From contig JARXKP010000002.1 in NCBI GenBank assembly GCA_030271615.1, positions 5,082 to 49,077 of the forward strand: a stretch of 43,996 nucleotides of DNA. Direction: 5' to 3'. Below are positions 13,352 to 22,698 of this stretch, piece by piece. Position 1 is the stretch's first letter. Each line of letters begins with the position of its first letter. A model generated the notes under the pieces. It searched no databases, was not told where the DNA came from, and worked only from the letters and a program-made list of their open reading frames with translations. A program made the translations under genes and the position numbers. The stretch is from Pseudomonadota bacterium (GTDB lineage: Bacteria > Pseudomonadota > Gammaproteobacteria > Burkholderiales > Burkholderiaceae_C).

Positions 13352-14062
13352 TCAGCCCTGCAAGCCAGCGAACACGTTCTGCACGTCTTCGTTCGCATCG
13401 AGCGCAGCCAGGAAGACTTCCACCTCGTCCAGTTGTTCGGCGCTCAGGCTGGCCGGGTCGATGGGATTCTTGGGCACATACCCCAGCTTGGCAGACAAGA
13501 CAGTGAAACCCTGTGCCGGCAGCCCGCGGCTGACCAGATCGAGATCCGCAGGAGCGGTCAGGAACATCGTGGCGCCCTCCTCCGCAGCGGCAAAATCCTG
13601 CGCGCCCGCTTCGATGGCAGCCATCTCGGGGTCGCTACCCGCCACAGCGGGCTCGGCCTCGATCATCCCCACGTGGTCGAAATCCCAGGCCACCGAGCCG
13701 GAGGAGCCGAGCTGGCCCTTTCGAAACAGCACGCGCATTTCCGAGGCGGCCCGGTTCACGTTGTCGGTCAGGCATTCAACCATCACGGGCACGCGATGCG
13801 GAGCAAAGCCCTCGTAGAGGGCGTGCTCGAAATGCACCGCCTCACCCGTCAGCCCCGCGCCCTTCTTGATGGCGCGCTCCAGCGTCTCCTTGGGCATGGA
13901 GACCTTGCGCGCCTGCTCGACAACCAGCCGAAGACGTGCATTTGCAGCGGGATCGGCCCCGTGACGGGCAGCGATCATGATGTCCTTTGCCAATTTCCCG
14001 AACAGCTGGCCCTTGGCGTTGGCGGCCAGATCCTTGTGCTTTGCTTTCCACTGCGCGCCCAT
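13352..14062 (-). CDS. YebC/PmpR (TACO1) family protein
   Basis: 236 residues of the YebC family, seen in the opening [20 protein letters not shown], in [18 protein letters not shown], and in [19 protein letters not shown] followed by [20 protein letters not shown]. YebC proteins were annotated as transcription regulators; later work shows family members help ribosomes through proline-rich stretches. The MGAQWK opening differs from the MAGHSKW form of the main YebC, so this may be the second paralog (YeeN-like). AAAGGAAC precedes the ATG. The length is normal. Confidence 0.88.
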   Translation of the reverse strand: MGAQWKAKHKDLAANAKGQLFGKLAKDIMIAARHGADPAANARLRLVVEQARKVSMPKETLERAIKKGAGLTGEAVHFEHALYEGFAPHRVPVMVECLTDNVNRAASEMRVLFRKGQLGSSGSVAWDFDHVGMIEAEPAVAGSDPEMAAIEAGAQDFAAAEEGATMFLTAPADLDLVSRGLPAQGFTVLSAKLGYVPKNPIDPASLSAEQLDEVEVFLAALDANEDVQNVFAGLQG

Positions 14063-14349
14063 GTCTGACGTTCCTTTGAGTTGCCGGGATCCGATCCATG
14101 ACCATGAAACGGGCCGATGGAAGCCTGCGTGCGCCTTTCAAGGGCACGACACATAGCCGACGGATTTTAGGTGGCGCCCTGGCCGGTGAGAGCTCACGCG
14201 CAGAAACGACGCCGGGATCCGTCGCTCCCGGTCTGATGTCGAGTCACCGACGCAAGATCCTCTCCACTTTCGACAGGAAGTCGGGCGCGAGCGACAAGGA
14301 TAATTGTTGATCCGTACCTGCGGCTCCTCCATTTACCGGAGCGTTGAAC

Positions 14350-15336
14350 ATGTCTTTCGATTATTTACTGGAGAAAATATCTTCGGGGAAATTTACGGAT
14401 ACACCTTTTCCGCACATACATATCAATGATTTCTTCGAAGATCGGCATTTTTCACAGATCATTTCTTCTCCGGAAATAAAGATCTCCGATCTCGATTCGG
14501 ATCGGGCGTTGTTCGATGCACTGTTCGATGGCGGTTACAAGATCATCGATTTCCCCGGCTGCATCACCGACAGACATGAATACATTCAATGGCACAAGAA
14601 TAAGCGTGCGGGCAGGATCAAGAACAATTCATCGTGCGAAGGTGCCGGCATCACATTGCGGCTCATGAACCCGCATTCTTCGATAATTTCAGAATTGACG
14701 AGCTTCCTGTCAGGTCGTGAGTTCATTGAAACTCTCGCAGCCAAATTTGAGATCCGCCTCGCAGAGGTCTGCTTCGATGGTGGCCTGCACAAGTACCTCG
14801 ATGGCTATGAGATCAGCCCGCATCCGGACGTCAGGCGCAAGGCGGTGACCTATATGGTGAATGTCAACCCCGATATTCACGCCGAAGAAAACGATCACCA
14901 TACTCAATATCTGGAGTTCGAATCTGCCTACAAATACGTTCAAACCTATTGGGAGGCTCACGCCGATGCGGACAGATGCTGGGTACCCTGGGATTGGTGC
15001 AAGACAAAGAAAATACAGCGAACCAACAACAGCATTATTCTTTTTTCCCCCGCAAATAATACGATGCATGGTGTCAAGTCCCGATACAATCACCTCGTCA
15101 ATCAGAGAACCCAGCTTTACGGAAATCTCTGGTACAACGAAAAAACAGTTACCCGAATCCCGATGTGGGAAGATTTCGTTATTCGCGAAACCAACCGGGC
15201 GCCTGTTCCATCCCGTGCGTCAAAGATAGGGGATTCGATTGCTGCGCCGTTCCGGCATCTCGTGAAATCGATCGGGGCTCGACGGAATGATGCTGTCGAC
15301 AGCCAAGTGCTGCTGGATCGTTTCAAGAAGAAGTGA
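14350..15336 (+). CDS. 2-oxoglutarate/Fe(II) oxygenase-like protein, A+T-richer than neighbours
   Basis: 328 residues from ATG 14350, with GGAG eight bases upstream (a TTG two codons earlier is less likely). The middle carries the likely iron ligands: HPDVRRKAVTYMVNVN gives His-x-Asp, and NNTMHGVKSRYN gives the distal His with a following Arg for 2-oxoglutarate. This is the pattern of small-molecule or prolyl-hydroxylase-type oxygenases. The N-terminus (PFPHIHINDFF) fits the substrate-side strand of such proteins. Codon use is visibly A+T-rich (ATT, AAA and AAT common), unlike both neighbours, suggesting horizontal transfer. It stands alone, so the substrate cannot be guessed; cell-surface glycan or natural-product modification are possibilities. 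Confidence 0.62.
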   Translation: MSFDYLLEKISSGKFTDTPFPHIHINDFFEDRHFSQIISSPEIKISDLDSDRALFDALFDGGYKIIDFPGCITDRHEYIQWHKNKRAGRIKNNSSCEGAGITLRLMNPHSSIISELTSFLSGREFIETLAAKFEIRLAEVCFDGGLHKYLDGYEISPHPDVRRKAVTYMVNVNPDIHAEENDHHTQYLEFESAYKYVQTYWEAHADADRCWVPWDWCKTKKIQRTNNSIILFSPANNTMHGVKSRYNHLVNQRTQLYGNLWYNEKTVTRIPMWEDFVIRETNRAPVPSRASKIGDSIAAPFRHLVKSIGARRNDAVDSQVLLDRFKKK

Positions 15337-15454
15337 TCTGGAGCCCGCGGGCGGCAGCCCCCGTCGGTAGCCCAGGCACGGCGCCCGCGCCGGAGACGAT
15401 CGTCAGGCGCATCCTCATTGCTGTGGGATACCCCAGAGAGCCTCGCAACCCCGC

Positions 15455-16096
15455 ATGACACCCGACCCGCGCCACCACAGCCCCGCCGCCGATCGCAACA
15501 AAGCTCCCATCCTGGCCGAACTGCTGCGGGTGTTGCCTGCGTCCGGCATAGCGCTGGAAATCGCCAGCGGCACCGGCCAGCACGCCGCGCATTTCGCCAC
15601 AGGGCTGCCCGGCTGGCGCTGGCAGCCGACCGATGCCGACCCGTTGGCGCTGGCTTCGATCGATGCGTGGTGTGACGGCCTTGACAACGTCCTGCCCGCG
15701 CAGCCTCTGGACGTGCTGGCGAACCGGCGACACCCGTCGGCGCATGGCCTGACCACGCCGTTCGACGCGATCTTCTGCGCCAACATGCTGCACATCTCGC
15801 CATGGGACACCTGCACCGCGCTGATGCAACTGACCTCGCGGCACCTGGCAGTCCACGGCCTGCTGCTGCTTTACGGACCGTACCTCGAAGACGACGTGCC
15901 GACCGCGCCGGGCAACATCGCCTTCGATGCCGATCTGCGCGCCCGCGATCCTGCATGGGGGCTGCGGCGTTTGTCCGAGGTGCTGGATCAGGCGCGCGCG
16001 GTTGGCCTGCGCTTGCGCGAGCGGGTGCCGATGCCGGCGAACAACCTGCTGCTCGTGCTGGAACGGCGGGCGCTGCCGCCAGAGGTCGACGCGTGA
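15455..16096 (+). CDS. DUF938 class I SAM-dependent methyltransferase-like protein
   Basis: 213 residues of the DUF938 family. It opens with the typical HSPAADRNKAPILAELLRVL, followed by the SAM-binding loop LEIASGTGQHAAHFA and the acidic residue of motif II in WQPTDADP. Further conserved parts are FDAIFCANMLHISPW and LYGPYLEDDV. Substrate unknown. Its stop overlaps the GTG of the next gene (GTGA), so the two are translationally coupled. Confidence 0.85.
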   Translation: MTPDPRHHSPAADRNKAPILAELLRVLPASGIALEIASGTGQHAAHFATGLPGWRWQPTDADPLALASIDAWCDGLDNVLPAQPLDVLANRRHPSAHGLTTPFDAIFCANMLHISPWDTCTALMQLTSRHLAVHGLLLLYGPYLEDDVPTAPGNIAFDADLRARDPAWGLRRLSEVLDQARAVGLRLRERVPMPANNLLLVLERRALPPEVDA

Positions 16097-16596
16097 GCTT
16101 GAAGTACCTCGCGGGATATGCGCCCGACGTGCTGGCTCGCGTGAGCGATCTGATCGCGCGGGGCGGCCTGGGCGACAACGTGCGGCAACGCTATCCCGAC
16201 GCGCACGCCGTGCGCAGCGACCCGGCGCTGTACGACTACGTGATGGAGTTGAAGTCCCGTTTCATGCGCAGCGCGCCGCCGGTTTCCAAGGTAGCCTACG
16301 ACACCCGGCTGCAGGTGCTGCACAACGCACTGGGCACGCACGCCACCGTCTCGCGGGTGCAGGGAAACCGACTGAAATCGAAGCGCGAAATCCGCGTGGC
16401 GAGCCTGTTCAAGGAGGCGCCGAGCGCATTCCTCACGATGATCGTGGTGCACGAACTCGCGCACCTCAAGGAGCGCGATCACGACAAGCCTTTCTATGCG
16501 CTGTGCAGGCACATGGAACCGGCCTATCACCAGCTGGAGTTCGACCTGCGGCTGTGGCTCACGGCCCGGGAACTCGAAGCACCCGGGTCTCAGTGA
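16093..16596 (+). CDS. YgjP-like M48-family metallopeptidase
   Basis: 167 residues starting at a GTG that overlaps the previous stop. The zinc site is HELAHLKERDHDKPFY (His120 and His124, Glu121 catalytic), followed by a glutamate-containing helix (RHMEPAYHQLEFDLRLW) that may supply the third ligand. Upstream lies SRVQGNRLKSKREIRVASLF, typical of the YgjP/DUF45 group. These are small soluble zinc proteases of unknown substrate. It overlaps the convergent minus-strand gene by 7 bp. Confidence 0.8.
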   Translation: MSLKYLAGYAPDVLARVSDLIARGGLGDNVRQRYPDAHAVRSDPALYDYVMELKSRFMRSAPPVSKVAYDTRLQVLHNALGTHATVSRVQGNRLKSKREIRVASLFKEAPSAFLTMIVVHELAHLKERDHDKPFYALCRHMEPAYHQLEFDLRLWLTARELEAPGSQ

Positions 16597-17129
16597 GATG
16601 GCTTGCGAAAGTCGTCGTCGATCCAGGCGCTGGCACTCGCAGCGGTCAGCTTGAACCCTGCTGACACGCGCACTTGGGCCAGGGCAGTGCCGAACTCGTC
16701 GACCGCACCGAGCACGGCATAGGGATCGTCTTCATCGACCACGATGTCGAGCGTGACGGTGACGCGCCCGGCGCCTGCGTTCACGGCGATGCCCTTGTGC
16801 AGTTGCGCGTGCAACTGCTGCTCGTGCCGGCGCAGCACTTCGGCTGCGGTCTTCACCAGAACGTTGAACGCCGAGGTGTCGAGCGGCTTCGGGTTCTTCT
16901 TGTCGCGCCCCATCGTCCAGGGGCCGACCAGCGCCGGCTCGGACTCCCCTTTTCTGAGCATCTCCACGGCCCAGCCCTCGTCGTCTTCGTTCTTGATGAC
17001 GCGCGCGGTCCAGCCGTTGTCGCGCCAGAGGCGGGGCTCGTGGGTCGATGCCTCGGCGTCGACGGGTTCGATCGTGCGGTTGAGAGTCATCTGGAAAGTC
17101 GTGGTGCTGTCGGGTGGGTGGTCAGACAT
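16590..17129 (-). CDS. Conserved hypothetical protein
   Basis: 179 residues from ATG 17129; another ATG at 17090 is possible because neither has a strong Shine-Dalgarno. Recognisable blocks are RDNGWTARVIKNEDDEGWAV, EPALVGPWTMGRDKKNPKPL and IVVDEDDPYAVLGAVDEFG. These blocks are familiar from uncharacterised Burkholderiales proteins, but no function is known. No signal peptide, membrane helix or catalytic motif is seen. It is convergent with the YgjP-like gene and divergent from the small secreted protein gene at 17258. Confidence 0.65.
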   Translation of the reverse strand: MSDHPPDSTTTFQMTLNRTIEPVDAEASTHEPRLWRDNGWTARVIKNEDDEGWAVEMLRKGESEPALVGPWTMGRDKKNPKPLDTSAFNVLVKTAAEVLRRHEQQLHAQLHKGIAVNAGAGRVTVTLDIVVDEDDPYAVLGAVDEFGTALAQVRVSAGFKLTAASASAWIDDDFRKPSH

Positions 17130-17257
17130 GTGCCATCGGGCGACGCCATCCGCGCGCGGCTTGACGCGACTCAAACTCGCGACAGCGGGTCGTGTTACAC
17201 CGACTGACCGTGCGACGGAACACGCTGCAATTCCCGCCGACCCATAAAGGATACGTG

Positions 17258-17656
17258 ATGAAGATTCGTTGTCTGCCCTTGTCCGCCGTGCTCGCGCTGG
17301 CGGCTACGGTCCTCGTCGCGACGGCCCAGACCCGTGCGCCGCTGCCAGTCGTGGGGGCGTCGGCACCGGTCGCTGGCAAGCCCGGCCCGCGACTGATCAA
17401 CCCGGTCGAATTGAACGAGAACGCATCACCCCCGGGCAATCTGCGCCCTGAAAGCCCGGTGACACCCCAAATCGTCATTCCGCTGCACAAGGCGCCGGTT
17501 TCCCCATCGAAGACCGAGAAGCGCGCGCTGCACTCCACGAAGGCCGCACCCTCGGGCGGGATCAACGACTCGGCAGCGCGTTGCGAAGCCGAATCGGACG
17601 AGCAGGCACGCGCCATGTGTCGCGACAAGATCAAGCGTGAGACCGGCAGGCGCTGA
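17258..17656 (+). CDS. Small secreted proline-rich protein
   Basis: 132 residues with a Sec signal peptide (MKIRCLPLSAVLALAATVL, cleavage near ATAQT). AAAGGA precedes the ATG. The mature part is Pro- and Ser-rich and probably disordered, ending in a charged segment with two cysteines (ARCEAESDEQARAMCRDK) that could form one disulfide. No family is recognised. It lies just upstream of the FNR box of ccoI but ends before it, so it is probably not part of that operon. Confidence 0.6.
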   Translation: MKIRCLPLSAVLALAATVLVATAQTRAPLPVVGASAPVAGKPGPRLINPVELNENASPPGNLRPESPVTPQIVIPLHKAPVSPSKTEKRALHSTKAAPSGGINDSAARCEAESDEQARAMCRDKIKRETGRR

Positions 17657-17700
17657 CTTTCACTCGGCACTCGGGTCAGCACCGACCCCGAGCGCCAGAT

Positions 17701-17714
17701 TTGACGGTGATCAA
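17701..17714. promoter_or_regulatory. FNR-type site upstream of ccoI
   Basis: TTGACGGTGATCAA matches TTGAT-N4-ATCAA at 9 of 10 positions. If it acts at -41.5, transcription would start near 17749, downstream of the GTG at 17723 and upstream of ATG 17777, which supports the ATG as the ccoI start. Confidence 0.65.
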
Positions 17715-17776
17715 GTAAGCTGGTGCCTGCGCCTCACACACTCGCGTCGCTGGCGCTGTGCCTGCAGCCTGCGCCG

Positions 17777-20074
17777 ATGAGCACGACCACCCTGACCCAC
17801 CGATCCGCCTCTGCTTTCCTCGCCACGCCGGACGCTTCTGCATTCGACGAGCCGGAACAGATCGCGCGGTTCACGAGGTGGGCGGTCGATCAGGGTGAAC
17901 GGTCCATCGGTGTGTCGTCCTTGCGGCTGTCGGGCGTCACGTGTGCGGCGTGTGCGCTGCCGATCGAGGAGGCGCTCCGGTCTGTCGACGGCGTGATCGA
18001 GGCAACGGTCAACGCCGCCGCGATGCGCGCCTCCGTGCGCTGGGATCCCACGCGCACGCGGCCCTCGGCACTGGTCGATGCGGTGCGAAAGGCAGGTTTC
18101 GACGCACTTCCCGACACCGCCGCCGGTGCGCGCGATTTGCGCCGCGGCGAAGCCCGTCAGGCGCTCTGGCGCTTGTTCGTCGCGGCTTTCTGCGCGACGC
18201 AGGTGATGATGCTGGCGACCCCCGCCTACGTGGCCGGGGCCGGCGGCATCGAACCCGATCTGCTGCGCCTCCTGAACTGGGGCAGTTGGGTGATGGCCCT
18301 GCCGGTGATGGCGTTCTCGGCGATGCCGTTCTTTCGTGGCGCGTGGAACGCGATTCGCTCGCACCACATCGGCATGGACGTGCCCGTGTCGATCGGCATC
18401 ATCGTCAGCTTCATCGCCAGCACCGGTGCGGCGTTCGACCCGCACGGCCCGTTCGGCAGTGCCGTGTATTTCGACTCGCTGACGATGTTCGTGGCGCTGC
18501 TGCTGGCAGGGCGCATGCTGGAAGTGCGGGCTCGCCACCGTGCGGCCGAGGCGCTAGAAGACGCGCTCGGCGCGCTGCCGGAAACAGCGCTGCGGGTGCT
18601 GGCCGATGGCCGCACCGAATGTGTCGGCATCGCCCGGCTCTGCGTGGGCGACCGCGTGCGCGTCGCGGTCGGCGAGGCCTTTCCTGCGGACGGCTGCGTG
18701 CTCGAAGGATGCACTTCGGCCGACGAGGCGCTGCTGAGCGGCGAATCCTCGCCACAGCGTAAGGCGCCGGGCGCCGAGGTCGTGGCCGGCAGCGTGAACC
18801 TGGAGGCGCCGGTCGTCGTGCAGGTGCTGCGCACCGGGGCCGACACGCGCCACGAGGCCATCGTCGCACTGATGCGCGAGGCGCAGTCGCAGCGGCCGTC
18901 CAGTGCGCGCTGGGCCGACCGCTGGGCGGCGCCGTTCCTGTGGGCGGTGCTGTTGCTCGCGGGCGGTGCGGCGGCCGTGTGGAGCGTGATCGACCCCAGC
19001 CGCGCCGTGTGGGTGGCGGTGTCGGTGCTGATCGTCACCTGCCCGTGCGCACTGTCGCTGGCCACGCCGTCGGCGCTGCTGGCGGCTGCCAATTCGCTGG
19101 CACGACGCGGCGTACTGCTGCGGCGGCTCGACGCGCTGGAAGTCATGGCGGGCTGCACGCGCCTGTTCGTCGACAAGACCGGCACGCTCACCGAAGACCG
19201 TCCGCGCTACACCGCCTGCGAACGTCTGCCCGCGGCGGCATTGATCGACGAATCGGCTCTGCTGCAGTGCGCCGCATCGCTGGCCGCGTGGTCGCGTCAT
19301 CCGCTCGCGAGAGCGCTCTGCGAGTCGCAGCCTGCCGCAACGCCGGCGGCCACCCACTGGCACGCGCTGCGCGAGCAGCCGGGCGCCGGCGTCGAAGGGC
19401 AGGACGCACAGGGCCGGCGCTGGCGACTCGGCAGCGCGCGCTGGGTGGGCGGTATCGATGCGGGGACCCCCGACGCCACCGAAGACAGTGCAGGGCTCGA
19501 GACCTGGTTCGGGCCGGTCGGCCAGCCGATGGCCCGATTGCACTTCGAAGAAGCCCTGCGCCCCGACGTGTCGGCAGCGCTGGTGGCCTTGCGCGCCGAG
19601 GGCCTGCGCGTCACCCTGCTTTCAGGCGACGCGTCATACCGTGTGGAACGCATGGCCACGGCCCTGGGTCTGGATTCGGCGATGGGCGGTGCCACACCCG
19701 AGGCCAAGCTGGCGGCGGTTCGCGCAGCGCAGGCCGCCGGCGAGACGGTCGCCATGCTCGGCGACGGTATCAACGACGCTCCGGTACTCGCACAGGCCGA
19801 CGTGTCGCTGGCGATGGGCGCGGGAGCGCTGCTGGCTCGCGGCCAGGCCGATGCGGTGCTGCTGGCCGACCGCATCGGCGACGTGGTGGAGTTGCGCCGC
19901 ATGTCACGGCGCTGCGTTCGCGTGATCCGCCAGAACATCGCCTGGGCCGCCACCTACAACGCGGTGTGCGTGCCGCTGGCTCTGGTCGGGCTGTTGCCGC
20001 CGTGGGCCGCAGGCATCGGGATGGCGGCGAGCTCGCTGTTTGTGGTCGGCAACGCGTTGCGGCTTCGTCGCTGA
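17777..20074 (+). CDS. ccoI: CcoI/FixI-type copper-exporting P1B ATPase
   Basis: Inner-membrane P-type ATPase that delivers copper for assembly of the cbb3 oxidase CuB centre. Of 765 residues, an N-terminal heavy-metal domain shows GVTCAACALPIEE (CxxC). Membrane helices follow, the actuator has LLSGESSP, the ion channel has CPCALSLATPSALLA, the phosphorylated Asp is in DKTGTLTED and the hinge in GDGINDAPVLAQADVSLAMG. The cysteine-rich segment often found ahead of this domain in CcoI proteins is not present. Start chosen at ATG 17777 (see the FNR site); GTG 17723 would add 18 residues. It heads the cco gene block and ends about 130 bp before ccoS. Confidence 0.92.
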   Translation: MSTTTLTHRSASAFLATPDASAFDEPEQIARFTRWAVDQGERSIGVSSLRLSGVTCAACALPIEEALRSVDGVIEATVNAAAMRASVRWDPTRTRPSALVDAVRKAGFDALPDTAAGARDLRRGEARQALWRLFVAAFCATQVMMLATPAYVAGAGGIEPDLLRLLNWGSWVMALPVMAFSAMPFFRGAWNAIRSHHIGMDVPVSIGIIVSFIASTGAAFDPHGPFGSAVYFDSLTMFVALLLAGRMLEVRARHRAAEALEDALGALPETALRVLADGRTECVGIARLCVGDRVRVAVGEAFPADGCVLEGCTSADEALLSGESSPQRKAPGAEVVAGSVNLEAPVVVQVLRTGADTRHEAIVALMREAQSQRPSSARWADRWAAPFLWAVLLLAGGAAAVWSVIDPSRAVWVAVSVLIVTCPCALSLATPSALLAAANSLARRGVLLRRLDALEVMAGCTRLFVDKTGTLTEDRPRYTACERLPAAALIDESALLQCAASLAAWSRHPLARALCESQPAATPAATHWHALREQPGAGVEGQDAQGRRWRLGSARWVGGIDAGTPDATEDSAGLETWFGPVGQPMARLHFEEALRPDVSAALVALRAEGLRVTLLSGDASYRVERMATALGLDSAMGGATPEAKLAAVRAAQAAGETVAMLGDGINDAPVLAQADVSLAMGAGALLARGQADAVLLADRIGDVVELRRMSRRCVRVIRQNIAWAATYNAVCVPLALVGLLPPWAAGIGMAASSLFVVGNALRLRR

Positions 20075-20205
20075 CTCATGAAACTCACCACTTCGCTTTG
20101 CAAACGCCGCGCCAGCCGAGCTGGGCCGCTGGCCCAGCTCCTCGCCGGCCACAACCCAGCCACCGGACCGGTTGATTCCGAGCCTGGCGGCGGTTGAGGT
20201 CCCGA

Positions 20206-20415
20206 ATGGACGTGCTCTACCTGCTCGTGCCGTTGTCCGTGCTCGCGATGCTGGGCATCCTGGCGGTCTTCGCCTGGGCGCTGCACGGGGGGCAGTTCGA
20301 AGAGATCGATGCCGTGGCAGCACAGATTCTTGCGGCCAGCGACACCCCATCCGCAGCAACAATTGACGCGGATCAAGCCGCAGCAGGCAAAGACCACAAG
20401 AATCGCAAGGTCTGA
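20206..20415 (+). CDS. ccoS: CcoS, cbb3 oxidase maturation protein
   Basis: 69 residues with one N-terminal membrane helix ([20 protein letters not shown]) followed by [14 protein letters not shown], the conserved core of CcoS. CcoS is needed for inserting haem b and copper cofactors into cbb3 oxidase. GAGGT precedes the ATG. The tail is longer and more polar than in the shortest homologues and overlaps the FNR-type site that probably controls ccoN. Confidence 0.9.
   Translation: MDVLYLLVPLSVLAMLGILAVFAWALHGGQFEEIDAVAAQILAASDTPSAATIDADQAAAGKDHKNRKV
20363..20376. promoter_or_regulatory. FNR-type site upstream of ccoN
   Basis: TTGACGCGGATCAA, 9 of 10 matches to the FNR consensus. It lies inside the 3' end of ccoS. 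At -41.5 the transcript would start near 20411, about 30 bases before ccoN, giving ccoNOQP its own oxygen-controlled promoter. Confidence 0.65.
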
Positions 20416-20440
20416 AACGTTAACGCAACAGGAGTTCCCT

Positions 20441-21889
20441 ATGAGTCTCAGTCATGCGCAAACGGCGCAAGGCGCACCGGTCTACGACGACGATCCGGTG
20501 CGATGGTTCGCGCTGGCCGCCGTTCTGTGGGGCGTGGTGGGCATGCTGGTGGGGGTGATCATTGCTGCGCAGCTGGCGTGGCCCGAGTTGAATTTCGGCC
20601 TGCCCTGGATCAGCTTCGGCCGCCTGCGGCCGTTGCACACCAACGCGGTGATCTTCGCCTTCGGCGGATGCGCATTGATGGCGACCTCGTTTCACGTGGT
20701 GCAGCGCACCTGCCAGACAACCCTGTTCGCGCCAAAGCTCGCGCGCTTTGTTTTCTGGGGCTGGCAGGCGGTGATCGTGGCGGCGGCGATCTCGCTCCCG
20801 CTCGGCTACACGCAAGGCAAGGAATACGCCGAGCTCGAGTGGCCGATCGACATCCTGATCACGCTGGTGTGGGTGTCCTATGCGGTGGTGTTCTTCGGCA
20901 CCGTGGGAACGCGCAAGGTCCGTCACATCTACGTGGCGAACTGGTTCTTTGGCGCGTTCATCCTCGCGGTCGCACTGCTGCACTTGGTCAACAGTGCGGC
21001 GATTCCCGCGGGTTACATGAAGAGCTACTCGGCCTATGCCGGCGTACAGGACGCGATGGTGCAGTGGTGGTATGGCCACAACGCGGTGGGCTTCTTCCTC
21101 ACGGCGGGCTTCCTCGGAATGATGTACTACTACATCCCGAAGCAGGCCGAGCGCCCCGTCTACAGCTACCGCCTGTCGATCGTGCACTTCTGGGCGCTGA
21201 TCTTCACCTACATGTGGGCGGGCCCGCACCACCTGCACTACACGGCACTGCCCGACTGGGCGCAATCGATCGGCATGGTGTTCTCGCTGATCCTGCTGGC
21301 GCCAAGCTGGGGCGGAATGATCAACGGCGTGATGACGCTCAGCGGTGCTTGGCACAAGCTGCGCGATGACCCGATCCTGAAGTTCCTGATCGTCGCGCTG
21401 TCGTTCTACGGCATGAGCACCTTCGAGGGCCCGATGATGGCCATCAAGACCGTCAATGCACTCAGCCACTACACCGACTGGACCATTGGCCACGTGCACA
21501 GCGGCGCGCTTGGCTGGGTCGGTTTCGTGTCGATGGGCTCGCTGTACTACCTGATCCCGCGGATGTTCGGACAGACCAAGATGTACAGCGTGCGGGCGAT
21601 CGAAATGCACTTCTGGATCGCTACCGTCGGCATCGTGCTGTACATCGCCGCGATGTGGATCTCGGGCGTGATGCAGGGCCTGATGTGGCGCGCGGTCAAC
21701 CCCGATGGCACGCTGGTCTACAGCTTCGTCGAGAGCGTCAAGGCCACCTTCCCCTTCTACGTGGTGCGCCTGCTCGGCGGCGTGCTGTACCTCAGCGGCA
21801 TGCTGATCATGGCCTGGAACGTGGTGATGACGGTGTCGCGGGGCAAGGCGGTCGCCTCCCCGGTGCCCGGCGTCGTGGCCCACGCTTGA
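20441..21889 (+). CDS. ccoN: cbb3-type cytochrome c oxidase subunit I (CcoN)
   Basis: Catalytic subunit of the high-affinity oxidase, binding haem b and the haem b3-CuB oxygen-reducing centre in the inner membrane. 482 residues from ATG 20441 with AGGAG upstream. It has about 12 membrane helices. Conserved CcoN segments are [16 protein letters not shown] (a haem-ligand His), [20 protein letters not shown] (CuB His), [20 protein letters not shown] (CuB His pair) and [12 protein letters not shown] (haem ligands). The open frame continues upstream to 20309, but that part lies inside ccoS and lacks homology. Transcribed with ccoO, 13 bp downstream. Confidence 0.97.
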   Translation: MSLSHAQTAQGAPVYDDDPVRWFALAAVLWGVVGMLVGVIIAAQLAWPELNFGLPWISFGRLRPLHTNAVIFAFGGCALMATSFHVVQRTCQTTLFAPKLARFVFWGWQAVIVAAAISLPLGYTQGKEYAELEWPIDILITLVWVSYAVVFFGTVGTRKVRHIYVANWFFGAFILAVALLHLVNSAAIPAGYMKSYSAYAGVQDAMVQWWYGHNAVGFFLTAGFLGMMYYYIPKQAERPVYSYRLSIVHFWALIFTYMWAGPHHLHYTALPDWAQSIGMVFSLILLAPSWGGMINGVMTLSGAWHKLRDDPILKFLIVALSFYGMSTFEGPMMAIKTVNALSHYTDWTIGHVHSGALGWVGFVSMGSLYYLIPRMFGQTKMYSVRAIEMHFWIATVGIVLYIAAMWISGVMQGLMWRAVNPDGTLVYSFVESVKATFPFYVVRLLGGVLYLSGMLIMAWNVVMTVSRGKAVASPVPGVVAHA

Positions 21890-21902
21890 ACGAGAACCTG
21901 CG

Positions 21903-22535
21903 ATGAACACCAAGACCGAAAGCCATCCCGCACCCTCCGGGCACGAGCGGATCGAGACCAACAACCTGCTGATGATCGTGCTGATCCTGATCGTGGTTGC
22001 GATCGGCGGCATCGTCGAGATCGTGCCGCTGTTCTTTCAGCGCTCGACCACCCAGCCAGTCGAAGGGTTGAAGCCGTACACCGCGTTGCAGCAAGCCGGA
22101 CGCGACATCTACACGCGGGAGGGTTGCTACAACTGCCACTCGCAGATGATCCGGCCGCTGTATGCGGAAACGCTGCGCTACGGCCACTATTCGGTGGCCG
22201 GCGAATTCGTCTGGGACCACCCGTTCCAGTGGGGCAGCAAGCGCACTGGGCCGGACCTGCACCGCGTCGGTGGCAAGTACAGCGACGAGTGGCACCGGGT
22301 TCACCTGAACAACCCGCGCGACCTGGTGCCCGAGTCGAACATGCCGGCCTACCCATGGCTGGCGCGCACCCCGGTCGATGCCGAATCGATGCCCCGACAC
22401 CTGCGTGCGCTGCGCACGGTCGGCGTGCCGTACAGCGAAGAAGAGGTCGCCCAAGCCGGCGAGGCCGTCAAGGGCAAGACCGAGCTCGACGCGCTGATTG
22501 CCTATCTGCAGGTGCTTGGCACCTCCGTCAAGTGA
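21903..22535 (+). CDS. ccoO: cbb3 oxidase monohaem cytochrome c subunit (CcoO)
   Basis: 210 residues: one N-terminal membrane anchor ([20 protein letters not shown]) and a periplasmic cytochrome c domain with the haem site CYNCH in [15 protein letters not shown]. The conserved [20 protein letters not shown] and [18 protein letters not shown] follow, and the Met ligand is probably in [10 protein letters not shown]. It passes electrons from CcoP to CcoN. Length is normal and it sits between ccoN and ccoQ. Confidence 0.96.
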   Translation: MNTKTESHPAPSGHERIETNNLLMIVLILIVVAIGGIVEIVPLFFQRSTTQPVEGLKPYTALQQAGRDIYTREGCYNCHSQMIRPLYAETLRYGHYSVAGEFVWDHPFQWGSKRTGPDLHRVGGKYSDEWHRVHLNNPRDLVPESNMPAYPWLARTPVDAESMPRHLRALRTVGVPYSEEEVAQAGEAVKGKTELDALIAYLQVLGTSVK

Positions 22536-22545
22536 GGACACTTTC

Positions 22546-22698
22546 ATGGACGTGAACACCCTACGAATCGCCGTCACAGTGCTGTCTCTCTTTGCCTTCA
22601 TCGGCATCGTGTGCTGGGCCTGGTCGCGCAAGAACGCGGCAGGCTTTGCCGAAGCAGCTCAATTGCCCCTGCTCGAAGACGAAGGGAGCCTGCGATGA
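22546..22698 (+). CDS. ccoQ: CcoQ, small cbb3 oxidase subunit
   Basis: 50 residues with one membrane helix (RIAVTVLSLFAFIGIVCWAW) and a polar acidic tail. CcoQ stabilises the oxidase, particularly under oxygen. GAGGA precedes the ATG. Its stop overlaps the ccoP start as ATGA, so both are translated together. Confidence 0.9.
   Translation: MDVNTLRIAVTVLSLFAFIGIVCWAWSRKNAAGFAEAAQLPLLEDEGSLR

Noticed and set aside
17723-17776. GTG start adding 18 residues to CcoI
   Set aside because: It has no homology-like content and would lie upstream of the transcript start expected from the FNR-type site.
20309-20440. N-terminal extension of CcoN
   Set aside because: It lies inside ccoS in another frame; ATG 20441 has a strong AGGAG and the known CcoN beginning.
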